64,000 nt of DNA from Treponema pallidum subsp. pallidum str. Nichols (GCF_000410535.2 NC_021490.2:124001-188000), one strand, 5' to 3'; shown: positions 1-10,880, counted from the stretch's first letter. Notes: generated from the letters alone by a model not told the origin. Program-made: numbers and translations.

Positions 1-651
1 TATTGCTTCTCCTGCTACATCAGCACCGTATAGCCAGAATCCTGAACGCTTGAGGATACCTGCAGTGCGCACTAGGTTGCGTACACGCACAAGCGGTACC
101 CATGCAACGGCGCCTGCGCTCACTCGCGTGATAGTTTCTGTACCTCCTGCCCCATGATGGTGCGGCAGGAGCACTGCATCGACAGAAAATTGGTCTGCAC
201 TGCGTACAATTGCCCCAACGTTGTGGGGATCAGTAATTGCGTCTAAGACGAGCACAAGCGCGTGCGTGTGCGTTGCCAGTGCATGTAACAACGTTCGTTC
301 CTGCGAGCTGTCCACAGCGGGTCGTTTTTTTCTTGTATGAGAACCCTGCGGCGTTGCGCTCGGTGAACTTAGAACAGCAAGGATACCGCGGTGATCGCGC
401 AGCGCAGGGGGTAAACTACGCGCTAGCTTATCAAGCACAGCACACGTTGTGTGCGTGATCCGTATCCCCCGTGCCGCGGCCATACCAAGGAGTCGTTTGA
501 TGCGCGCATTTTCCGCTGCATAATAGAGCGTGAGCACACGCACGCAGCTTTGTTGCGTCTTGCTGTTTTTTCCTCCCGCGTGTAACCCTTCTAGCGCAGC
601 AGGCTGCGCGCGCAGAAACTCTTCGATGGCGCGTAATCCTGAAATAACCAT
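1..651 (-). CDS. SpoU/TrmH-family RNA 2'-O-methyltransferase (C-terminus cut by window)
   Basis: Minus-strand reading frame from an ATG at 651 running off the window; 217 codons are visible. The N-terminal third resembles the substrate-binding domain of RlmB/TrmH-type enzymes (VISGLRAIEEFL). The catalytic SpoU domain begins about residue 145 with the motif-1 sequence DAITDPHNVGAIVRSADQF, followed by the HHHGAGGTE segment. Such enzymes methylate a ribose 2'-OH in rRNA or tRNA using SAM. A GGAGGAG sequence lies upstream of the ATG at rather long spacing, so the start is probable, not certain. RlmB-like rRNA methylase is most likely, but the knot motif 3 that would help decide is outside the window. 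Confidence 0.85.
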   Translation of the reverse strand, partial: MVISGLRAIEEFLRAQPAALEGLHAGGKNSKTQQSCVRVLTLYYAAENARIKRLLGMAAARGIRITHTTCAVLDKLARSLPPALRDHRGILAVLSSPSATPQGSHTRKKRPAVDSSQERTLLHALATHTHALVLVLDAITDPHNVGAIVRSADQFSVDAVLLPHHHGAGGTETITRVSAGAVAWVPLVRVRNLVRTAGILKRSGFWLYGADVAGEAI

Positions 652-910
652 ACGGAGTAAGTGTTCTCCTCCTTGTATCGCAGCCAGGCGCGCTTTGCAA
701 TAGCGCTACTGACTGGAAGGAGCGACTGCACAATTGTATCGGCAATGTGCAGTTGTGTGTCTTTGCCGGAATGCGCGTGTGCTGTGGGGCTGCTGATGGC
801 AGCTGCCAGTCTGCGTCGGTCAAGTGGAGGTACCGGGTAAGTTTTTGATCTGAGTGAGTGTTCGTTATCTGCTTGACAGAAAATACGTGTCGTACTAGCC
901 TGGGCCTCCC
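652..910. other. Intergenic region upstream of tRNA cluster
   Basis: About 260 bases with no convincing gene. A TTGACA hexamer at about 872-877 could serve as -35 for the downstream tRNA genes, but no good -10 lies at the right spacing. Frames crossing this stretch also run over the tRNA gene and have no family resemblance. Confidence 0.5.
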
Positions 911-981
911 TCCCTGGTTGTGTAATGGTAGCACCGCAGATTCTGGTTCTGTGTGTGGGGGTTCGAGTCCTCCCTAGGGAA
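911..981 (+). tRNA. tRNA-Gln (anticodon CUG)
   Basis: Cloverleaf read directly: acceptor TCCCTGG pairs with CTAGGGA, the D arm holds AATGGTA, the anticodon stem-loop GCAGA-TTCTGGT-TCTGT places CTG at 34-36, and the T arm contains GGTTCGAGTCC. No encoded CCA is seen. First of three tRNA genes in the same orientation. Confidence 0.93.
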
Positions 982-990
982 AGCGCGTGT

Positions 991-1062
991 GGTCCCTTCG
1001 TCTATCGGTTAGGACATGAGATTTTCAATCTCAGAAGACGGGTTCAATTCCCGTAGGGACTA
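991..1062 (+). tRNA. tRNA-Glu (anticodon UUC)
   Basis: Acceptor GGTCCCT pairs with AGGGACT. Anticodon stem TGAGA/TCTCA encloses a TTTTCAA loop, giving anticodon TTC. T loop is GGTTCAATTCC. It lies 9 bases after tRNA-Gln. Confidence 0.95.
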
Positions 1063-1098
1063 TTCTTTTCTCTATTTAAAAAGGGGAGGAGCGCGTGT

Positions 1099-1170
1099 GG
1101 TCCCTTCGTCTATCGGTTAGGACATGAGATTCTCAATCTCAAAAGACGGGTTCAATTCCCGTAGGGACTA
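1099..1170 (+). tRNA. tRNA-Glu (anticodon CUC)
   Basis: Nearly identical to the preceding tRNA-Glu. The loop reads TTCTCAA, giving anticodon CTC, and one further base differs just after the anticodon stem (CTCAG versus CTCAA). The preceding bases GCGCGTGT are also shared, indicating a tandem duplication that diverged at the wobble position. Confidence 0.95.
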
Positions 1171-1212
1171 TTGGGGTGTGTATTCCCCTGAGTGCGTGGC
1201 TATGGTGACGCT

Positions 1213-2925
1213 ATGAACGAACAGCTCTCAACATTTGATAAATTGGTGGAAACGCTCTCCACTGAGGACGCGCAGCGTATGCTTGCCGGTATCGGGAAAG
1301 CACTGCGTACTAGTGAAGCTAACGCGGAGACTCCCGCGAAAGTCAAGAAAAAGCGCGCCTTTGCTCGCTGGGATACCAGAGAGGATAGCTTGGCGGGCGA
1401 AACCTTTTTTTTCCGCTTCTGGATTGGGGTAAAGTCCTTTTTTCGGTCTTCGTCGGTGGAAGCGTTGTACGAGGAAACACTTCTCCAGCGTCTGGGCAAT
1501 GATCTTAAGGCGCATTACGCGCAGTACATTGACGTAAAGGAAAAAACCTTCACAAAGGTTTTTTACGACAAGATGGGCGAGTTGCGCAAAACACAGGTAT
1601 TTTTTGATTCATTGCTCGCCTGCTACAATAGCGATAAGGGGGACTTCTACCTCCTGTTGAGCTCTTTTATCACTCCCGTTGTGTATGAGCAGCTGATGGC
1701 GTGCAGCGATCCGTTTGCTGCGCAGGGAGATGGTACTCCTTCTGGTTTGCGTGCGTCCCTCCTTAAAAGAATGGACGTCGCCCTTGCCACCCTGAGTGGT
1801 CCTCATAAAACTGAGTTGTATCAGGCGGCGCGCGCTATCGAGTGGATGAAGGTTTTTTGTGAAGTGCCTGTCGATCGTATTCTGCTGCGTTTTACCGTCA
1901 TCTCCCCGGCGAGTGCCGTGTGTCCCATTACTATTTTGCAATCTGAATTGGAAAAGCTTGCGTGTGTTATCCATGACAGCAAGCATATTCCCGACGCGGT
2001 ATTGCAGGGGCTTTTTGTGCTGAAGAGTAAAACATCGCTGCATGACGCGCAGGTGGATAACGCTGCGCACGCTGCTGCCTTTCTTAAGGAGGCGAGTGCA
2101 GCGCTCGTTGTTATCAAGGATTTATCGCACAGCATTCCTATTGAGGATTTTGTCCGTTTTGCAGGTAGGAACATTCGTTGGCAACCTCGGGCAATTGCCG
2201 GTGGTGAGGATTGGTTTGTCCTTTTTAAGAAAGCGTGGAAAAAACGTTTCAATGAAAAATGGGCGCTGTGGTCTACCGCACAGAAGCGTTTAGTGCTTAA
2301 GGAGCAAATGCTTTCTCTTCTCGGAAGGGAGCAGTTCTCAGAGTTGACTCATCGGCCATGGGAAGGGTTTTGGTATCAGCTTGTGTTTAGGCGAGAGATG
2401 TCTTTTGTCTTTTTAAAAAATTTGTTCGAAGGTGCGTATGCGCGCGTCGTTTCACCGCCGCTGAACGTTATTCTTGCTGAGGGCAGTTTCTATCGTCGAG
2501 ATGAGTTGATAGAGTACACTGACGCGGTAAATGTACTGGAGCAGATGGGAGCAAAGATTAGGAATTTCGAGGTAAGACTTTCGCCGGTGGGGGAATGGGG
2601 AGTCGCCTTTAGTGCCCAGCGTAAAGAGCACACAGTTACCATGAAAAGTAAGGGTATTCTGGAAGCTCTGATAAAGGTAATTGACTCTGAGGCGACTGTC
2701 TTGCTTGATGCAACCTTAAAGGCATTTCATTGCATTGGCGCTATGTTGGCGAGTATGATCGGGGCGTCGAAAACAAGTGCCTACGCAACGCTTACCAATT
2801 GGTCTGATATCCGTGGGAGCGACAATGCTAGCTTCCGTGAGCAGGCTTCTCAGGCGAGAGCGTATGTGCAAACGGCGTCGCGTGCGCTAGTAGAAATGGA
2901 GAACCTAGAAACTACGCACCTGTGA
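1213..2925 (+). CDS. Conserved hypothetical protein, ~570 aa
   Basis: Product not recognised with confidence; probably a Treponema-specific family. It is soluble-looking, with no signal peptide and no membrane segment. It is rich in Lys/Phe/Leu and largely helical in appearance, with a basic segment near residues 45-60 ([12 protein letters not shown]). The ATG at 1213 ([16 protein letters not shown]) is preferred because the upstream in-frame ATG adds an atypical leader; no clear ribosome-binding site decides it. Its stop overlaps the frame leading into rpoN, suggesting co-transcription. No function is assigned. Confidence 0.75.
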
Positions 2926-2984
2926 GCGTTTCGCTCCTTTTCTGTATTCCTTTCGTGGGATTGGTTTGCAGGGCACGTGGTGAT

Positions 2985-4412
2985 ATGCAGCAGCTTGTTC
3001 AACAGCAGCGGTTAGTTCTCAATCAGCGGTTGGTGCACGGGCTTTGTTTACTGCAGCTTTCTCGGGGGGATTTGAAGACCGAGGTTCTCCGTGCCGTGCA
3101 ACGCAATCCCCTTTTAGAAATACGTCCTTCGTCCGCTCGTCGCACTGGGAAGGCTTGTTACCTGTCGCTCGGTGATAGACGTGAGCGCATGCGCGCACGT
3201 GATCGCTTTCAGCAATTGCTGGAAAATCAGCCCGATAAGCAGGTTGACAATATCCGAGCTGTATTGCGTGAACAAGTTTTTTATCAAAAACACGAAGCGA
3301 TTGTGCTCGATTTGGCGTGCGCGTTTATCCAGATGTTAGATGATCACGGTTTTTTTTCCATATCTCCTGCGATCTTTCAGAACATGTGTGGTAGTATGCC
3401 CACAGCCCTTCAAGAAAAAATACCGCAGGCAATAGCGCTCATTCAAAGACTTGAGCCACAAGGGTGTGCTGTTTTTAATTTTAAAGAATCATTGGCAGTC
3501 CAAGCGCGGCTGCGCTTTGAGCGTTTCTCTGATCCCTTGTATCGATGTGTTATCAATCTACTAACACACCACAGCGAATTGCTTTTCTGCTCTGACAATA
3601 TGTGTGATGGACGCGTATCCGTGCACGCGCTGACGACACAGATTAATAGTATGGGGCTTTGTGTGCAGAAGGTTTCGTCAAATGACGTGAAAGATATTTT
3701 GCTCCTCATTAAGGAACTACATCCCTTTCCAGGTAAGTGTGTGTCGAACGCTCAGCGGGCTGACACGAACATGTTGCTTGAACCAGATGTATTGATTACA
3801 AAAACTGCGCACGGGTTTGTTACACAGATTAACTGCACGGGCATCCCAACTGTGGTTTTCCGAAACGATTACTGCATGCATTCAAAAGCGGCAGAAAAAA
3901 ACCACGCGTTGAAAGCATGCATGCACGACGCGCTCAGTCTTGTAAGTATGCTCTCATACCGGGAACGTACCTTGCTGGATATCGCGAAAACAATAGTTCA
4001 CTACCAATGCGGTTTCTTTGATCACGGACCTGCGAAGCTCACGCCCCTGAGAATGACAGATGTTGCACACAGGACCGGATTGAGCGTTTCAACAGTGTCC
4101 CGCATAGTGCGCGACAAATGGCTCCAGTACGGATCGCAACACTTTTCCTTAAGGTACTTTTTCTCCCCTCGGGTTTTATCCACCGAAGAATATCGTGATC
4201 GGTCCAGTCTTGGACAGAATTACCCGAGTTCTCCGCACTCAAAAGTATCAGTTAAGTACCGGATATCACGTCTCATACAAGAGGTACGAACGCAGCGTAT
4301 ATCCCTTTCCGACCGAAGGATAGCCCAGTTGCTCGGTGAGCAGGGCATCAAGTGCGCAAGACGTACCGTAAATAAGTACCGATCAGAATTGCGCACTTGT
4401 TCTTCTTCTTAA
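2985..4412 (+). CDS. rpoN: RNA polymerase sigma-54 factor
   Basis: About 475 residues, the usual RpoN size. The N-terminal activator-interacting region I is Gln/Leu rich ([20 protein letters not shown], then QRNPLLEI). The central core-binding region follows. A helix-turn-helix reads [17 protein letters not shown], and the C-terminal RpoN box reads ARRTVNKYR. An upstream GTG at 2922 overlaps the previous stop, but the ATG at 2985 begins where sigma-54 homology begins. Sigma-54 needs an AAA+ enhancer-binding activator, which is not in this window. The 3' end overlaps convergent pepC by four bases. Confidence 0.95.
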
Positions 4413-5761
4413 TTTTTAAGATACAGAGGGGTGTCCGCCAGCGCTCCCATCGGATCCCAAGGTTCGAGCGCTATTATTGGCTTCTCTAGCGCATCGAGCC
4501 ACACCTGTGGTACGAACTTCTTGTCGATCGTAATTTGGTAGAGATATTCGTCAAACCAGCGATCGCTCATAGAGAACATGCCCTTTTTTCCTGTGTCATC
4601 TCCCCACGAATTTTCTACCTGCCAGCGTACGGGGTTACCTTGTGCATCCTCGTCAAAACCGGTTATGACCATCGCGTGTGTTAAAAGACTTTCGCCATAG
4701 TCAAGCCGTTCTGCTTTATTGAATTCAGGGGTAGTGCCGAGCATCGACTCGTACCCGAATATCTCCGTATCCATGATACCATCTTTGCGCGTCATCATTT
4801 GACCTACATCACAACCAAACCATACCGGCTCCCCGGCTCGGATTGCAGAAGCTGTAGCTTCTTTGAGCACTTCAATGGGAGTATTGACATAGCAGATGCA
4901 CGGGGCTTCCTTTACGGTGCCTAGAAATTTAACCGTGTATGCTCTGCCAAACGGTTTATCCGCAGTTGGCGCGTGAATCAAACTCACTTTGTTTTTAAGA
5001 TCCCATCCGACGAAATCGCAAAAAAACTTCTGCGGCGTAAGGTCTCTGACTTTGTGAAATTTTTTTTCCTTATCCTTGTACACAAAGTCGAATTTCTCCG
5101 GAGGTCTCCCGAGAGCCTTCACGAGGATAGAGTAGATGGAAGAAAGGAACGCTTCCTTTTTCTCCCTCAGGGTATGCAGCGCAACGCCTTCTTCATGCGC
5201 AGAACGTAAAAGCTGTGCATGCTTCCTCAGCCGACGAGTGAGGACTGCAAGAAGAACGCGTGAGTTGGAAGAGTGAAAAGTTTCAGGCATACATTCTTTG
5301 GGCACAAGACCGTATTTTTCTAATAACCCTGAAAACATATCCCATTGCCCGCCATCTTGGACGGGATTTGCAAGCAGGTGTGCCATCAACCGACTGGTGA
5401 GAGGTTCATCAAGTGTTTCTAGGATATTTTCTAAAAAGAAATTTGCTTTCTCCAATTTATCCCAAAAGAAAAGATAGTTTTGGGAAAACTCAACTGTTTC
5501 AATGTCCAACTTTTTCATGGTGTTTACACGCGCGGCGTTGAGCGCAGCAAATATCCAGCAGCGACCACTCATTTTTTGATTGGTCATTTCTCCACGTTTT
5601 GTCTCGGTAGAAAAAATATGTGTGTGCTGACGCGCCACTTCTGTGTTCAGTGCAGCTTCTTCAAGACCGACGCGCGCAACAGCTCCTGCGACCGCTTTGT
5701 GTATAGGATCTGCGGCGACTTCGTGCGCAAACGTATCGAGTAGTTCCTTTGTAAGATACAT
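4409..5761 (-). CDS. pepC: Aminopeptidase C / bleomycin hydrolase (C1B cysteine peptidase)
   Basis: About 450 residues, matching the PepC/bleomycin hydrolase family. The papain-type catalytic Cys lies in [13 protein letters not shown], the His in [11 protein letters not shown], and the Asn in VENSWGDD. These cytoplasmic, usually hexameric enzymes trim N-terminal residues from peptides, useful in an organism that imports amino acids. Two adjacent ATGs follow an AGGAGG (5766-5771); the second, at 5761, gives the better spacing. A longer in-frame extension upstream lacks family similarity and overlaps the divergent hflK. Confidence 0.93.
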
Positions 5762-5902
5762 CATGCCTCCTGTGTTTTTATACTGAGTGAGAATTTTTAT
5801 TCTGTCTACAACGAAGTCTGTGTGAATACGGTGAGTGTTGTCACAGGAAAATGTTTCCCGTAAGATGGGCGAAAAGACGAGCGTGTGTAGGAAGGTGCCG
5901 TG

Positions 5903-6889
5903 ATGCGAATACCAAAGTGGACTCCAGCAACGTGGAGCGTGGTGGCAGGATGCATAGGTGGGGTGCTCGGTATCGTGATTGTTGGAATTGCCTCCCCTAT
6001 TAGGATCATTTCTCCCACTGATAATGGGGTGGTCACCCGTTTTGGCAAGTATCATCGGACGCTAGAACCGGGATTGCATTATCTTATCCCCTTTGTAGAG
6101 TGGGTGTATAAAGTGCCGGTAACCAAGGTGCAAAAGGAAGAGTTCGGGTTCAGAACGTCGAAGAGTTCCGAGCAGAGTCACTATGTGAATAATATCAGTC
6201 ACGAGTCTCTTATGCTTACGGGGGATTTGAATATTGTAGACGTCGAGTGGGTGGTTCAGTATCGCATTGTAGATCCAAGAGCATGGGTGTTTAATGTTGA
6301 GTCCCAGGAGCGAAGGCAAACCATTCGAGACATTTCAAAAGCAGTGGTGAACAGTTTAATTGGAGATCGAGCGATTCTTGATATCATGGGGCCGGAGCGC
6401 AGTGCGATTCAGATGCGTGCGAAGGATATGATGAATGTTCTCCTGAAAAGGATTGGCCTAGGTGTTCTTGTTTCCTCCGTGCAGCTGCAAAATGTTGTTC
6501 CTCCTCAGGAGGTACAGCAAGCGTTTGAAGACGTGAATATTGCTATTCAGGATATGAATCGACTCATTAACGAGGGAAAAGAGTCCTACAATAGGGAAAT
6601 TCCTAAGGCCCGAGGTGACGCGGACAAGTTGATTCAGGAGGCTATGGGATATGCGAATGAACGCGTAAATAGAGCAAAAGGAGATGTAGCACGTTTTGAC
6701 TCAATCTATGCTGAATATGTCAAAGCACCTCATGTTACCAAAACGCGTTTGTACCTTGAGGGACTGGGGGCTATCCTGGAAAAGACTGAAAATGTGCTGT
6801 TGATTGACAAAAAACTGGAGAATCTTTTAACGCTCAAGGATATCAGTAAGGTATCGAAGAAGGTCGTGGCAGGAACACGCGAGGAGTAG
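5903..6889 (+). CDS. hflK: HflK-like SPFH membrane protein
   Basis: About 328 residues. One N-terminal membrane segment (residues about 11-32) is followed by an SPFH/band-7 domain (NGVVTRFGKYHRTLEPGLHY) and an Ala/Glu-rich helical tail. HflK and HflC form a large cage that surrounds the FtsH protease and modulates its access to membrane substrates. ATG 5903 is preferred over the adjoining GTG at 5900 because AGGAAGG lies 7 bases upstream. hflC follows after 4 bases, so the two are one operon. Confidence 0.9.
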   Translation: MRIPKWTPATWSVVAGCIGGVLGIVIVGIASPIRIISPTDNGVVTRFGKYHRTLEPGLHYLIPFVEWVYKVPVTKVQKEEFGFRTSKSSEQSHYVNNISHESLMLTGDLNIVDVEWVVQYRIVDPRAWVFNVESQERRQTIRDISKAVVNSLIGDRAILDIMGPERSAIQMRAKDMMNVLLKRIGLGVLVSSVQLQNVVPPQEVQQAFEDVNIAIQDMNRLINEGKESYNREIPKARGDADKLIQEAMGYANERVNRAKGDVARFDSIYAEYVKAPHVTKTRLYLEGLGAILEKTENVLLIDKKLENLLTLKDISKVSKKVVAGTREE

Positions 6890-6893
6890 GGGT

Positions 6894-7889
6894 ATGAGGA
6901 AACGTGGACTACAGGTACACGCACGTGTACGACCTGTTCTGAACATAGGTATAGTCGTTGGGGTGCTGTTAGGTGGTGTTGTGCTCCTGCAACCGTTTTA
7001 CCTCATCCAGGAAGGACAGGTTGCGCTCATCACCCAGTTCGGAGAAATCATAAAAACGAATAACACCGCTGGATTGTATGTCAGAGCTCCTTTTCTGCAT
7101 CACGTGCATAAGTATACAGCCAAGCTCCTGCGCGTTGATGGAGATCCTCAGAAGATTCCCACAAAGGAAAAACAGTTCATTGAGGTGGATACCACCAGTA
7201 GGTGGAGGATTGAAGACGTCAAAAAGTTTTATCAGTCTTTGGGGACTTATGAGGCGGCTTACTCGCGTATTTCTGACATTATCGATTCCTCAGTTAGGGA
7301 TATTATCACTGTCAATGGCCTAGACGATGTTGTGCGAAGCACGAACGCTATCAACGAGTCCAATCACTCCGAGCAGTTTGACGTCCCGGTGTCGCAGCTT
7401 GCCTTTGATAGGGGTGCGGAGAAAACTGCGCATATGACGATAGAAAAGGGGCGAGAGTCTCTTGCGCGGGAGATCTCACAGGCGGCGAATGATCAGTTAA
7501 AAGATTTCGGTATTGTCGTTGTCGATGTGATCTTCAAGGGGATTAAGTACTCAGATGAGCTGCAAGCATCTGTGTTCAATCGGATGGTAAAAGAGCGCAA
7601 CCAGATCGCGCAAATGTTCCGCTCCACAGGCGAAGGAAAGAAGGCAGAGTGGCTTGGAAAGCTCGACAACGAAAAACGCAGTTTACTTTCAAAAGCGTAC
7701 GAGGAGGCAGAGCGTATCAAGGGTGAAGCAGACGCCCGCGCCGCGGCCGTGTACGCGCAGTCGTACGGGAAATCTCCTGAGTTCTACGGCTTCTGGAAAA
7801 GCTTGGAGGTGTACAAGAAATCGCTCCCCGACACGGAGAAGATCCTCTCAACCGACTTGGAATACTTCAAGCACCTATACCAGCACTGA
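6894..7889 (+). CDS. hflC: HflC-like SPFH membrane protein
   Basis: About 331 residues. An N-terminal anchor (about residues 15-35) precedes the SPFH domain (EGQVALITQFGEI, then AGLYVRAPFLHHV) and a C-terminal coiled region with the EAERIKGEADARAAAVYAQS pattern typical of HflC. It pairs with upstream hflK. The start follows GAGGAGTAGGGGT. It ends 24 bases before the convergent thiD gene. Confidence 0.92.
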   Translation: MRKRGLQVHARVRPVLNIGIVVGVLLGGVVLLQPFYLIQEGQVALITQFGEIIKTNNTAGLYVRAPFLHHVHKYTAKLLRVDGDPQKIPTKEKQFIEVDTTSRWRIEDVKKFYQSLGTYEAAYSRISDIIDSSVRDIITVNGLDDVVRSTNAINESNHSEQFDVPVSQLAFDRGAEKTAHMTIEKGRESLAREISQAANDQLKDFGIVVVDVIFKGIKYSDELQASVFNRMVKERNQIAQMFRSTGEGKKAEWLGKLDNEKRSLLSKAYEEAERIKGEADARAAAVYAQSYGKSPEFYGFWKSLEVYKKSLPDTEKILSTDLEYFKHLYQH

Positions 7890-7913
7890 TCGCCCACGTA
7901 TGTACCGCCTGAG

Positions 7914-8723
7914 TCAGTGGAAGCGGTCGCGCCATTTGCTGAGGTTTCCTGTTCCAACCCACTGGTTGACTTGGAATCCGTGGCGGAGGCCTGTAGTCAC
8001 GAATCTCTTAGCACTCAGTATCGCGTCGTAGGCGGTGAGTCCTCGGCCCAGTCCTGCAGTAATAGCCGCAGATACGGTGCAGCCCGCGCCGTGATTCCAT
8101 CCACTCTGCACAAGTTCATCTTCAACGAGGTGAAACGTCTTGCCGTCGTAGAAAACATCCAGAGCGTGCTTGCAACCGGGGAGTCTTCCGCCGCCTTTGA
8201 CGAACACGTGCGACGCGCCGCGCTCGTGAATCAAACGTGCACCCTCCTTCATTTCGTCCACTGTCCGTGGTACGCTGATACCGGCAATCTGGGCGGTTTC
8301 AAAAAGATTGGGAGTAACAACTGTCGCGCGTGGCAAAAGTTTCTGGATCATCAATTCGTTCAACTCACGGTGCAATGCATCTCCCGATCCTTTGCATACC
8401 ATGACAGGATCAAAGACGTATGCAGCAACTGCAAAACGTTCGAGATACTCCGCGACACATTCGATTGCATGGACAGAGGCAAGCATACCGCTTTTCACCG
8501 CGCTGACCCCCACGCCTGCAAATGCGGTTTCAAGCTGATCGCGCACACAGTCTTCCTCAAGTGAATGTACACGATGCGACCAGTTCCGGGATGGGTCCAT
8601 AGTAACGATGGCGGTGAGCGTAGCCACACCGAACGCTCCATACTCTTGGAAAGTTTTCAGATCCGCCTCGATGCCCGCACCACCTGAAGCATCCGATCCA
8701 CCAATGCTAAGCAACTTGACCAT
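7914..8723 (-). CDS. thiD: Hydroxymethylpyrimidine (phosphate) / pyridoxal kinase, ribokinase fold
   Basis: 269 residues of the ThiD/PdxK class. N-terminal SIGGSDASGGAGIEADLKTF, the middle FDPVMVCKGSG, and the C-terminal anion hole NHGAGCTVSAAI with the catalytic Cys are all present. ThiD enzymes phosphorylate HMP and HMP-P for thiamine; the same fold in related bacteria phosphorylates pyridoxal. No other thiamine-synthesis gene is in the window, and a thiamine transporter is encoded at 39544-42945, so a vitamin B6 salvage role is equally possible. GAGGAGG sits 6 bases before the ATG. Confidence 0.88.
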   Translation of the reverse strand: MVKLLSIGGSDASGGAGIEADLKTFQEYGAFGVATLTAIVTMDPSRNWSHRVHSLEEDCVRDQLETAFAGVGVSAVKSGMLASVHAIECVAEYLERFAVAAYVFDPVMVCKGSGDALHRELNELMIQKLLPRATVVTPNLFETAQIAGISVPRTVDEMKEGARLIHERGASHVFVKGGGRLPGCKHALDVFYDGKTFHLVEDELVQSGWNHGAGCTVSAAITAGLGRGLTAYDAILSAKRFVTTGLRHGFQVNQWVGTGNLSKWRDRFH

Positions 8724-8873
8724 AACGTGCCTCCTCTTAAGCGGGGTCCACTCTATTCACCATGGGTGTGGTTTGTCAACCAGAGGTTCTAAGAGAGCAA
8801 AATCAAAGGGAAAGGCACAGCATGTACTACAGATTTTTTAAATCCTATGGTAATAACCGATACTGCGAAGCAC
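8724..8873. other. Divergent thiD/uvrB intergenic region
   Basis: 150 bases between divergent genes. They must contain both promoters, but no canonical -35/-10 pair is convincing for either. A 9-codon in-frame extension of uvrB (ATG 8847) lies here and is not preferred. Confidence 0.45.
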
Positions 8874-10880
8874 ATGAAAGAATTTAAATTACACGCTTCT
8901 TTCCAACCTGCAGGCGATCAGATTGCCGCAATCGACGCACTCGTGCGTGGCTTGCATGCGGGGGCGCGTTTTCAAACGCTCAAGGGTGTTACCGGTTCGG
9001 GGAAAACGTTTACAGTTGCAAACGTTATTGCACGCGTGCAAAAACCGACGCTTGTCATCAGTCATAATAAAACGCTCTCTGCACAATTGTACCGGGAATT
9101 TAAAGGTTTTTTCCCAGACAATGCGGTGGAGTATTTTGTGTCGTACTACGATTATTATCAGCCTGAATCGTATGTCCCTGCTCGTGATCTCTACATTGAG
9201 AAAGATGCTTCTATCAATGCAGAGATAAATAGAATGCGTTTATCTGCAACGTTTAGTCTCATGGAACGTCGTGATGTTATTGTAGTCGCAACTGTTTCGT
9301 GTATTTACGGTCTTGGGTTGCCTGAATCCTGGCGTGATCTGCGTATCCACGTGGAAGTCAACCAGTGTCTTGATCTTGAAGATCTCAAGCGGCAACTTGT
9401 ATCTCTGCAATACGAGCGTAACGACGCGGTGCTCGAGTGCGGTCGCTTCCGAGTTCGGGGAGACGTTATTGAAATTTTCCCTGCGTATTTAGAAGAATTT
9501 TATCGTATCGAGTGCGATTGGGATCGAGTTGTTCGTATCCGTCGCATTCATCCTGTAAGCGGTGCTGTTCTAAGGGAATTTGAAGAACTTACCGTTTACC
9601 CTGCAAAGCATTTTGTACTTAAAGAGGATGCAATCCCTCGCGCCATGGACCGTATTAGACAAGAACTCGATGAACGGTTGGTACAATTAACTCAAGAGAA
9701 TAAGCTTGCAGAAGCGGCACGTTTAAAAACGCGCACAGAATACGATCTTGAAATGCTCGGAGAGATGGGGTATTGCCACGGTATAGAAAATTATTCTGCG
9801 CCGATTGCAGGTAGAAAATCTGGTGAACCGCCGGTGACGCTTCTTCATTATTTTCCAAAGGATTTTGTGCTCTTTGTTGATGAAAGTCACGTAACACTTC
9901 CGCAGCTTGGTGCAATGTATGAAGGAGATCGGGTGCGTAAACAGAATCTCATCGATTTTGGCTTTCGCTTGCCGTGTGCACGAGATAACCGTCCACTGAA
10001 AGATTCGGAATTTGAGGCATTGTTAAATCAAGCAGTTTTTATTTCTGCAACTCCTGGGGTGAAGGAACGCACACAGTCTGTGCAAATAGTTGAACAACTG
10101 ATTCGTCCCACTGGACTTTTAGATCCATGCATCGAAGTGAGAAAAACGGATGGACAAATAGAAGATATATGTCAGCGGGTAAAAGCTTGTAGTGCGCGGA
10201 ACGAACGTAGTTTGGTGCTAACATTGACAAAAAAAATGGCTGAAGATTTAACAGATTATTTCAATGGACTGGGAATAAGGACAAAGTATGTTCATTCGGA
10301 AATTGAAACTATTGAACGCGTAGAAATTCTCACGAGTCTGCGTGCGGGGGAATGTGAGGTATTAGTTGGAATAAATTTATTACGAGAAGGTATTGATTTG
10401 CCCGAGGTGGCATTCATTGCTATTTTGGATGCCAATATAGTCGGTTTTTTACGTTCGACGACGAGTCTCATCCAAATTATTGGTCGAGCAGCACGTAATG
10501 CTCGCGGAACTGTGGTAATGTACGCGGATGCAATCAGCGATGCGATGCGTGAAGCAATAGAGGAAACTGCTCGACGGAGAAAGATTCAGATGGCGTATAA
10601 TCGTGCTCATGGGATTACACCCCGTACGATTAAAAAGTCTATTGAAGATATTCTGGTCCGTGAGCAGGAAGTAAAAAAAGACGCTGCGCGTGTACAGGTC
10701 GCACCCCTGTTGCGCGCAGCAGACGCAGACGTGCGCACACATGCTGCACGCAAAAAAATGGTACAGGCGTTGCGCCTACACATGAAGGTTTGTGCGCGTG
10801 AGTTACGATTTGAAGAGGCAGCCCTCATCCGAGACAAAATTTTGCAACTGCAAAGGCAAGACGAGCAAAACGGGGTTTGA
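8874..10880 (+). CDS. uvrB: Excinuclease ABC subunit B
   Basis: About 668 residues, the normal UvrB length. Walker A lies in GVTGSGKTFTVANV. The beta-hairpin region has YYDYYQPESYVP, Walker B is VDESHV, and helicase motif VI is IQIIGRAARN. The C-terminal UVR domain (ELRFEEAALIRDKI) that contacts UvrA/UvrC is intact. It is the damage-verification helicase of nucleotide excision repair. ATG 8874 (MKEFKLHASF) aligns with family starts; an ATG nine codons upstream is less likely. Confidence 0.97.
   Translation: MKEFKLHASFQPAGDQIAAIDALVRGLHAGARFQTLKGVTGSGKTFTVANVIARVQKPTLVISHNKTLSAQLYREFKGFFPDNAVEYFVSYYDYYQPESYVPARDLYIEKDASINAEINRMRLSATFSLMERRDVIVVATVSCIYGLGLPESWRDLRIHVEVNQCLDLEDLKRQLVSLQYERNDAVLECGRFRVRGDVIEIFPAYLEEFYRIECDWDRVVRIRRIHPVSGAVLREFEELTVYPAKHFVLKEDAIPRAMDRIRQELDERLVQLTQENKLAEAARLKTRTEYDLEMLGEMGYCHGIENYSAPIAGRKSGEPPVTLLHYFPKDFVLFVDESHVTLPQLGAMYEGDRVRKQNLIDFGFRLPCARDNRPLKDSEFEALLNQAVFISATPGVKERTQSVQIVEQLIRPTGLLDPCIEVRKTDGQIEDICQRVKACSARNERSLVLTLTKKMAEDLTDYFNGLGIRTKYVHSEIETIERVEILTSLRAGECEVLVGINLLREGIDLPEVAFIAILDANIVGFLRSTTSLIQIIGRAARNARGTVVMYADAISDAMREAIEETARRRKIQMAYNRAHGITPRTIKKSIEDILVREQEVKKDAARVQVAPLLRAADADVRTHAARKKMVQALRLHMKVCARELRFEEAALIRDKILQLQRQDEQNGV

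Noticed and set aside
431-934. 167-codon open frame on the minus strand
   Set aside because: It runs over the tRNA-Gln gene and across the real methylase gene in another frame, with no family resemblance.
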